64,000 bases of DNA, taken from contig CAWFCG010000001.1 of NCBI GenBank assembly GCA_963814315.1, positions 744,001 to 808,000 on the forward strand. Direction: 5' to 3'. A program made the position numbers and the translations under genes. Of this stretch, positions 58,525 through 64,000 are shown piece by piece (positions within the stretch are counted from its first letter, which is position 1; every line of letters starts with the position of its first letter). Below the pieces are notes generated by a model, which did no database searches, was not told the origin of the DNA, and saw only the letters and a program-made list of their open reading frames with translations. The stretch comes from JAFMJV01 sp963814315 (lineage in GTDB: Bacteria > Chloroflexota > Limnocylindria > Limnocylindrales > CSP1-4).

Positions 58525-58544
58525 TTGTCCACGGGTTATCCACA
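58525..58544 (+). promoter_or_regulatory. DnaA boxes upstream of dnaB
   Basis: A perfect TTATCCACA lies at 58536-58544 and a weaker TTGTCCACG at 58525-58533, in the same direction, about 125 bases before dnaB. DnaA may regulate dnaB; two boxes without AT-rich DNA do not make an origin. Confidence 0.55.
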
Positions 58545-58669
58545 GGTTTGGTGGAGAGTCGGCGGCCCGTTGGTGGAGATGCGCCTTGCGCGAACCGTGC
58601 GGAAACGGCGAACATCGGACGGCGCCCCACCGCACCCGCTGATCTTTTCGCCATCTTCGGAGTCTTCGC

Positions 58670-60034
58670 GTGTCGATCGATCGTCTGCCACCGCAGTCAA
58701 TAGAAGCCGAACAGTCGGTTCTGGGCGCGTTGCTCATCGACAAGGACGCCGTCATCGAGGTCGCGGAGTTGCTCCAAGCAGAGGACTTCTACCGACAACA
58801 CCACGGCACCGTCTACGCTGCCGTGCTCGACCTGTACGAACGTCGAGAACCAGTCGACATCGTGACGGTCAGTGAAGTACTGGAGCGACAGGGACGCCTC
58901 GATGAGATCGGTGGTGCCGCCTATCTGACCAGCCTCATCAATCTGACGCCGACGGCTGTGAACGCCGTCCACTACGCCCGGATCGTCGAGCGCAAGAGCG
59001 TCCTTCGCAACCTGATCAGCGCGGCTGGCAAGATCGCCGGCTTGGGCTACCAAGAAGTTGGCGACATCGGCGAGGTCATCGACCGTGCCGAATCGGAACT
59101 CTTCGCGGTCAGTGAGAAGCGCGTCCAATCGGGCTTCGCACCGCTGAAGTCGCTGCTACACAGCGCCTACGACCGCCTCGATTACCTGCACCAGCACAAG
59201 GGTGAGATCAGTGGCATCCGCACCGGCTTCGCCGACCTTGACACGCTGACGACCGGCCTGCAGAAGTCCGATCTGGTGCTGGTCGCCGCCAGACCGTCCA
59301 TCGGCAAGACCAGCCTGGCCTTGAATTTCGCTGAACACGCCGCGGTGAATGAAGGCAAGGTCGTGGGCATCTTCAGCCTTGAGATGAGTAAGGAGCAGCT
59401 GGTGCTGCGCCTGCTGTCATCGGTCGCCAACATCGACTCGCAGCGCCTGAGGACCGGGTTCCTTGAGGAGATGGACTTCACGCGATTGGCGCCGGCCATG
59501 AACAAGCTTGCTGAGGCGCCAATCTTCATCGATGACACGCCCAACATCAGCGCCATGGAGTTGCGTACAAAGGCACGCAGGCTGCAAGCCGAATCGGGGT
59601 TGGACCTGATCCTCGTGGACTACCTGCAGTTGATGCAGTCGAGCGTCACCTCGCGGGACGCGAACCGCGTACAGGAAGTCAGCGAGATCTCACGTAGCCT
59701 CAAGGCGCTGGCGCGCGAATTGCAGGTGCCCCTGGTCGCGCTCTCGCAGCTGTCGCGCCAGACGGAGAACCGCGGCGAGAAGGGGGAGCCTCGTCTATCG
59801 GACCTGCGGGAATCCGGCGCTCTCGAGCAGGACGCAGATATGGTCATGTTCCTGTGGCGAGAAAAGGAACGTAGTGCGGACGACCACGAACAGGATGGCG
59901 AGATCATCAACCTTAAGCTCGCCAAGCATCGAAACGGCCCCACAGGCGAGACCAAGTTGTGGTTCAAGAAGCGGCAGACACGATTCGTGTCTTACGCTGA
60001 GGCGGATCACTACGCCGAGAGCGCTTACGGGTAG
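58670..60034 (+). CDS. dnaB: Replicative DNA helicase DnaB
   Basis: 454 residues from GTG 58670, usual length without intein. Hexameric helicase that unwinds DNA ahead of the replication fork and recruits primase. The N-terminal domain (PPQSIEAEQSVLGALLIDKD) is followed by the RecA-like domain: Walker A VAARPSIGKTSLALNFAEH (Ile replaces the common Met), Walker B DLILVDYLQLMQ and the SQLSRQTENR motif. DnaA boxes lie on both sides of the gene (58536 and 60296). Confidence 0.97.
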   Translation: MSIDRLPPQSIEAEQSVLGALLIDKDAVIEVAELLQAEDFYRQHHGTVYAAVLDLYERREPVDIVTVSEVLERQGRLDEIGGAAYLTSLINLTPTAVNAVHYARIVERKSVLRNLISAAGKIAGLGYQEVGDIGEVIDRAESELFAVSEKRVQSGFAPLKSLLHSAYDRLDYLHQHKGEISGIRTGFADLDTLTTGLQKSDLVLVAARPSIGKTSLALNFAEHAAVNEGKVVGIFSLEMSKEQLVLRLLSSVANIDSQRLRTGFLEEMDFTRLAPAMNKLAEAPIFIDDTPNISAMELRTKARRLQAESGLDLILVDYLQLMQSSVTSRDANRVQEVSEISRSLKALARELQVPLVALSQLSRQTENRGEKGEPRLSDLRESGALEQDADMVMFLWREKERSADDHEQDGEIINLKLAKHRNGPTGETKLWFKKRQTRFVSYAEADHYAESAYG

Positions 60035-60082
60035 TCCCCCTTGCGCTTTCGGCAGTCAGACGAGGCTACGGAGAGGAGACCG

Positions 60083-60289
60083 ATGGGCGTCATCATCATC
60101 CGCGAGATGGTCGGCAGCAGCCCCGAGTCATGGAGTGCAGCGGCCGCTGACGCGGTGTCGCGAGCATCACACACGGTGCGAAACATCCGCCGAGTGGAGG
60201 TCGTCAGACACACCGCCCGAGTCGATGACGGGCGGATCGCCGATTTTGAGGTCGAGTTGAAGATCTTCTTCGAGTACGAGGGCACCTAA
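60083..60289 (+). CDS. Dodecin-family flavin-binding protein
   Basis: 68 residues from ATG 60083, with GAGAGGAG before it. The sequence VIIIREMVGSSPESWSAAAA, then RASHTVRNIRRVEVVRHTAR and a three-strand end match dodecins. These are small dodecamers that store riboflavin, FMN or lumichrome and protect against flavin photochemistry. The key aromatic residue of archaeal dodecin (Trp36) is not obvious at the equivalent place, so flavin affinity is uncertain. It follows dnaB by 48 bases and may be cotranscribed. Its presence agrees with the riboflavin importer and photolyase in this window. Confidence 0.8.
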   Translation: MGVIIIREMVGSSPESWSAAAADAVSRASHTVRNIRRVEVVRHTARVDDGRIADFEVELKIFFEYEGT

Positions 60290-60295
60290 CCGGAC

Positions 60296-60304
60296 TTATC
60301 CACA
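60296..60304 (+). promoter_or_regulatory. Perfect DnaA box
   Basis: TTATCCACA at 60296-60304, in the 31-base gap between dodecin and the large regulator. No other element is seen there. Confidence 0.5.
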
Positions 60305-60320
60305 CCACGTTAAGCGCGAG

Positions 60321-63300
60321 GTGAGAACGCATCCCGATGATGCGTCAATGGCCGCAGCACAGGTGACCCTCAAGCACGCCGACCGCCGCTCCTCATCCGG
60401 CGGGGATGCCCGGGCGCATCCGTCTGGGCTGGCGATCATCGCCAGCAAGATCAGCCCAGCGGTTCCAGTGCGCTCGGTGCTCAGTCGCCCAAGGCTCGTC
60501 GAATGGTTCAGCGGCCATGCTGCGGCGCGCCTGATCCTCATCACCGCGGAGGCGGGCTACGGGAAGTCCACGCTGCTCAACGACTTCGCACTTCAGACGC
60601 ACGATCGCTGCGCGTGGTATCGGATGGAGACATCTGACGGCGATTGGATCACCTTCCTGAGCCACATGGTGGCTGCCCTCCGCGAGGTCACTCCGGGCTT
60701 CGGGGCAGCCACTGAGGCGCTGCTCCGGCACGTCGCGGCGATGGGGCCCTCGAGGGAGGTCGTGGTGGCCCAGTTCCTCGCGGACCTCGGCTCGGTCGAG
60801 GCTGGGCGCATCGCCGTGATCCTGGACGACTACCAATACGTCGAGGGGTCCAGCGACGTACGGATGATCCTGAGCCGCATGCTGGAGCGGGCTCCTGACC
60901 AGATGTATTTCATTCTGGGAGGTCGCGGGAAGCCCAACCTCACACTCGGTCGCCTGATCTCCCAGGGTCGCGTCGCCGAACTGAACACCGACGACTTGCG
61001 CTTCAGTCGCCCAGAGATCGAGGAACTGTTCGCAGTGACCTATGGGCAGCCGTTGGACGATGCCACCTGCAGCGTCGTGGCCGAGAGGACCGAGGGTTGG
61101 GCGGCGAGCCTCCAGTTGGTCGCAGCAGCGATCGCCCAGACCCAACCGGACGAGGTCGCGAGCTTCATCCAGGCGCTGAGCGGCGCCAGCGCGCCTATCT
61201 ACGACTTCCTCGCCGAGGAAGTGCTGACCCGCCTGTCACCAGAAACACAGCGCGTCCTGATGCACGCGTCGATGGTCGATCGAGTTCAGCCAGAATTGGT
61301 GCGGGCGGCGTTGTCGGAGTCGGACGACGGGCAGGGAGCGGACACCGTCGATGCCGCGCTCGATGACGCCGAGGCCCTCGGGTTGCTTGGGAACAGGAGC
61401 GACTCACCGGCCGGCGGCCGCCGGATCCACCCGCTATTCCGCGACTTCCTCCAGGTCCAGCTTGCCGGGTCACTGTCCGGATCGCGCATCCTGGCCATGC
61501 ATGGCGCCATCGCAGCGGCAGCCGAATCCTCGGATTGGCAGGTCTCAGCGAAGCACTTTGCCCTGGCAGCAATGCCAGAGGACGGCTACCGAGTCCTGAG
61601 CTCGGCTGCCAGTGAGGCGTTGGGTACGGGTGCCTGGGGAGCGGCGGTCGAGGTCGTGGAACTGATGCCGGGCACGCCACCCCCGCTAGCGGTCAAGGTG
61701 ATCCAAGCCAGGGCTCTCGTCAGCGATGGGCGGCCGGACGACGCATTCGAGCTCCTTTCGAACGTAGACCGCCGAGCCCTATCGCCAGAGGAACGCGGGC
61801 TGGTCGGCCTTACGTGCGCCGCCATCCACCATATGAACGGTGACGGCGCCAGGGTCTCCGAGGAAGTCGAAGCGATCGCATCTGACGATCGTGTGCCACC
61901 ACCACTCCGCGAGGTTGCCATCTCGTGGCGCCAGATCCTGATTGCCAGTGCGGGCGGGTGCATCACCGATGCTGTCCATCTGCTCCGACGGCTCGCCATA
62001 GACCAACGCCGCGCCGGTCTCCACTACTTCGCCGGCGTAACGCTGCACAACCTCGCCTATGCCGAGCTGGCCACTGGCGACTATGGACAGGCACAAGCTC
62101 TAGCTCGCGACTCACTGGCCCATCTTGAACGCACGGACGACGGGACCGGGATTGCGGCATCAACAAGGACCATCGTTGCCGTCGCTGCTTCGGAGATGGG
62201 GGACCTCGAAGAGGGGCTCCGAGCATCGTCGGCTATCGCCAGTGAGCCGGGAGCCACGGCGGACGCGATTGCAGATGCGGCCTATCTACACGCCGTGTGC
62301 GGTCGAAGCAACCAAGCTCGCTCGCTGCTCGCCCGGTTCCAACGACGAGACGCTCCCTGGTCTCGCGAGCTTGGGTCGCGCGCCCAAGGCTACTACGCGA
62401 CCATTGCGTTGCAAATATGCGAGGGCCAGTTGCCGGAGGCTGAGGCGTCTCTGGTTGAGCTTGAGAGACTTCAGTCAGCTGGCATTGATGCACTGTCTCG
62501 CGTCGCGCTAGTGGCTGCGACCGTGGCCGTTGTGCGCAGAGCGCCCAACGCGGATGAACTCGTTAGCGTCGCCCTCGACGCGGCCTCGGTTCAGAATGCT
62601 TGGAGATGGGAAGCGCGAGCACGCATCTTGGATGCCGTCGTCAAACGCGATGCGGACGGCTTGGCGCACCTAATCGCTGCCGCCGAAAGGGACTCGGCGT
62701 TGGGGGTCCTTGAGTTGGCGGACGCCATCGCAATCATGATTGGCTCCCTCGTCCCGATACCGGATGCCCTCGAACGATCCATTCTTCGCGAGCCCGCCCG
62801 ATGGATCACCGCGCTGCGACGTCAGGTCCGAGACAGTCGGAGTGAGGATGCGAGTGCCGCCGCATCGCTGGTGGCCCGGTTTGGATCTGCGGACGACGCC
62901 AGCCTCCTCCGGGAATTTGACCGAGCATGCGAAGGGAAGAGCAAGCGCCGTGGCTTGGCGTCCCAACTCATACGTCGCGTCAGCCCGACTGTCCGCGTTC
63001 ACGACCTCGGGCTTACAAGTTACGAGGTGGGTAGTCGTCTAGTCACCATCACGGAGACGCGACGCAAGTCCGCAGCACTGCTTCTCTATTTGGTGACCCG
63101 GTCTGGCTTGGCTGCGGCACGAGAGCAGGTGATGGAGGCTCTATGGCCAGATCAGAACCCGAAGTCAGCCATGAACAGCCTTCACCAGACGATCTTCTTC
63201 CTGCGGAGAGATATCGAGCCATGGTACGAAGATGGCGCTTCGGCAGACTACGTTCGCGTCGAATCGGAGTTGGTCTACCTCGACCAAGACTTGTTCCAAA

Positions 63301-63728
63301 TCGATAGTGTGGCCTTTGCCCGGCAGGCAGCCGATATCCTTGCTTCCGGGACGACCTTGAAGCGCGGCCCCGAACTATTGCGGTTGTACAAGGGTGGATT
63401 CGCGCCAGAGTTCGAGTACGAGGAATGGACGGAAGACTGGAGAGTTCAACTCCATGGCGCCTACCTGCATCTCGCGCACGCGACGTCCCAGGCCCTCATC
63501 AGAGAGGGACGCTATCCGGAGGTCGTCGATGTGCTCACGCCAGTCGTGACTCTCGATGCCACCGCGTTGGATCTGCGTGCAACGCTCGTGTCATGTTTGG
63601 CTGCCATCGGCGCCAATGACGCCGCCCAGGCTCACTACCGCAGCATGGCCGCAGCACATAGGCGTGACCTTGGCATTCCTGCGCGCCCATACGAGGAGCT
63701 GACAAGGAGACCACCAGGCCATGAATGA
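60321..63728 (+). CDS. Large MalT-like/SARP-type transcriptional regulator
   Basis: 1135 residues from GTG 60321 (ATG 60348 is an alternative). An N-terminal STAND-type ATPase carries Walker A ITAEAGYGKSTLLNDFA and Walker B RIAVILDDYQYVEG. It is followed by a MalT-like region (AERTEGWAASLQLVAAAIAQ) and a long TPR-type helical superhelix (residues ~400-850). The C-terminus has a winged-helix-like segment (AAREQVMEALWPDQ, then SAMNSLHQTIFFLRR) and a bacterial transcriptional activator domain (FAPEFEYEEWTEDWRVQLHG). Such proteins bind ATP and an inducer, then activate transcription. No LuxR HTH is seen. The target and inducer are unknown, and no obvious operon partner lies in the window. Confidence 0.85.
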   Translation: MRTHPDDASMAAAQVTLKHADRRSSSGGDARAHPSGLAIIASKISPAVPVRSVLSRPRLVEWFSGHAAARLILITAEAGYGKSTLLNDFALQTHDRCAWYRMETSDGDWITFLSHMVAALREVTPGFGAATEALLRHVAAMGPSREVVVAQFLADLGSVEAGRIAVILDDYQYVEGSSDVRMILSRMLERAPDQMYFILGGRGKPNLTLGRLISQGRVAELNTDDLRFSRPEIEELFAVTYGQPLDDATCSVVAERTEGWAASLQLVAAAIAQTQPDEVASFIQALSGASAPIYDFLAEEVLTRLSPETQRVLMHASMVDRVQPELVRAALSESDDGQGADTVDAALDDAEALGLLGNRSDSPAGGRRIHPLFRDFLQVQLAGSLSGSRILAMHGAIAAAAESSDWQVSAKHFALAAMPEDGYRVLSSAASEALGTGAWGAAVEVVELMPGTPPPLAVKVIQARALVSDGRPDDAFELLSNVDRRALSPEERGLVGLTCAAIHHMNGDGARVSEEVEAIASDDRVPPPLREVAISWRQILIASAGGCITDAVHLLRRLAIDQRRAGLHYFAGVTLHNLAYAELATGDYGQAQALARDSLAHLERTDDGTGIAASTRTIVAVAASEMGDLEEGLRASSAIASEPGATADAIADAAYLHAVCGRSNQARSLLARFQRRDAPWSRELGSRAQGYYATIALQICEGQLPEAEASLVELERLQSAGIDALSRVALVAATVAVVRRAPNADELVSVALDAASVQNAWRWEARARILDAVVKRDADGLAHLIAAAERDSALGVLELADAIAIMIGSLVPIPDALERSILREPARWITALRRQVRDSRSEDASAAASLVARFGSADDASLLREFDRACEGKSKRRGLASQLIRRVSPTVRVHDLGLTSYEVGSRLVTITETRRKSAALLLYLVTRSGLAAAREQVMEALWPDQNPKSAMNSLHQTIFFLRRDIEPWYEDGASADYVRVESELVYLDQDLFQIDSVAFARQAADILASGTTLKRGPELLRLYKGGFAPEFEYEEWTEDWRVQLHGAYLHLAHATSQALIREGRYPEVVDVLTPVVTLDATALDLRATLVSCLAAIGANDAAQAHYRSMAAAHRRDLGIPARPYEELTRRPPGHE

Positions 63729-64000
63729 GTAACCCTACGTACTAGTACTTATAGGGTCAAGACAGCCCCATGCCTAGTGTGCGTCGTTGTCAGCCATCAG
63801 GCTGAGAACCAACCAAGGAGCGTGCACCTTGCACCACTTCGGGGGGCTCGAGAGAGGGGACCTTCGAAGTAGCGGACCGTGGCGCTCCCCAACGCGCCCG
63901 TTGTGGCTAGCGCCCAGCGGAGCAAGAAGGGGTATGAAATGTATCCACTCAACCACGTCAAGCCCTGGTAGCTCGGATGCCTCGCACGTTGCTGTCGAGG
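63729..64000. other. Right-end stretch with no gene seen
   Basis: No convincing coding sequence. A small palindrome GTACTAGTAC stands just after the regulator's stop codon. A 60-codon minus frame (63774-63956) lacks coding character and a ribosome-binding site. Confidence 0.4.

Noticed and set aside
58525..60304. Replication origin around dnaB
   Set aside because: Only two perfect and one weak DnaA box, no AT-rich unwinding region and no dnaA/dnaN/gidA neighbours.
63774..63956. 60-codon minus-strand frame at the right end
   Set aside because: No ribosome-binding site, no family likeness and ordinary intergenic composition.

Overview
The window is 64 kb of GC-rich bacterial chromosome, about two thirds G+C. 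I infer a Chloroflexota-type organism, possibly a freshwater or soil Limnocylindria-like lineage, but a high-GC Actinobacteria relative cannot be excluded from sequence alone. The grounds are LexA boxes of the GAAC-N4-GTTC type, an FMN-riboswitch-controlled riboflavin ABC transporter of the RibXY kind, many genes with a -10 element only 6-9 nt before the start codon (leaderless mRNAs), and secreted fasciclin and DUF4397 proteins. No phage, insertion sequence or CRISPR array was seen.

Layout. 0-6.7 kb: housekeeping and membrane genes (TauE/SafE exporter, VOC protein, DUF4239 protein, a Ppx/GppA phosphatase with an extra N-terminal domain). 6.7-14.2 kb: intact small genes and arginine deiminase mixed with at least five gene remnants (MFS transporter, antiporter tail, TetR tail, GNAT head, aldo/keto reductase with an internal deletion). 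14.4-17.9 kb: tRNA-Glu, a GH13 glycosidase and an SDR. 17.9-29.9 kb: a probable light-responsive module made of SRPBCC, SDR, FAD oxidoreductase, DUF1365, CFA-type methyltransferase, SDR-DUF2867, photolyase, an SRPBCC-SDR fusion and two glycosyltransferases. Its two divergent promoters carry TnTACA hexamers repeated every 11 bp, the known operator pattern of B12-dependent CarH photoreceptors. 29.9-34.6 kb: two fasciclin and two DUF4397 secreted proteins, divergent from the carH-like gene itself, which has the W-x9-EH and distal His residues of adenosylcobalamin binding.

34.6-48.5 kb: MBL hydrolase and argS, then a 2935-residue membrane-anchored protein with 35 PASTA domains and a C-terminal zincin-like domain that has lost HExxH. 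The adjacent gene encodes a secreted paralog of that C-terminal domain with an intact HEYDH motif. This active/inactive pair is the most unusual system in the window. A structured-RNA candidate with a strong terminator follows. 48.5-55 kb: glutamate formimidoyltransferase, GNAT, a lipoprotein, an FMN riboswitch with the riboflavin transporter, and a cyclodeaminase-family protein. 55-60.3 kb: SOS and replication genes: a LexA-controlled small protein, dinB, rplI, a DUF1232 protein, autoregulated lexA, dnaB flanked by DnaA boxes, and dodecin. 60.3-63.7 kb: a 1135-residue MalT-like/SARP-type regulator.

The genes connect in three ways. CarH with its operators probably couples light and cobalamin to DNA photorepair and membrane-lipid modification. 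LexA with its boxes controls itself and a small gene beside DNA polymerase IV. Riboflavin uptake (riboswitch and transporter) and flavin storage (dodecin) support the flavoproteins, including photolyase. These links are inferred from sequence and family knowledge; no search was run.
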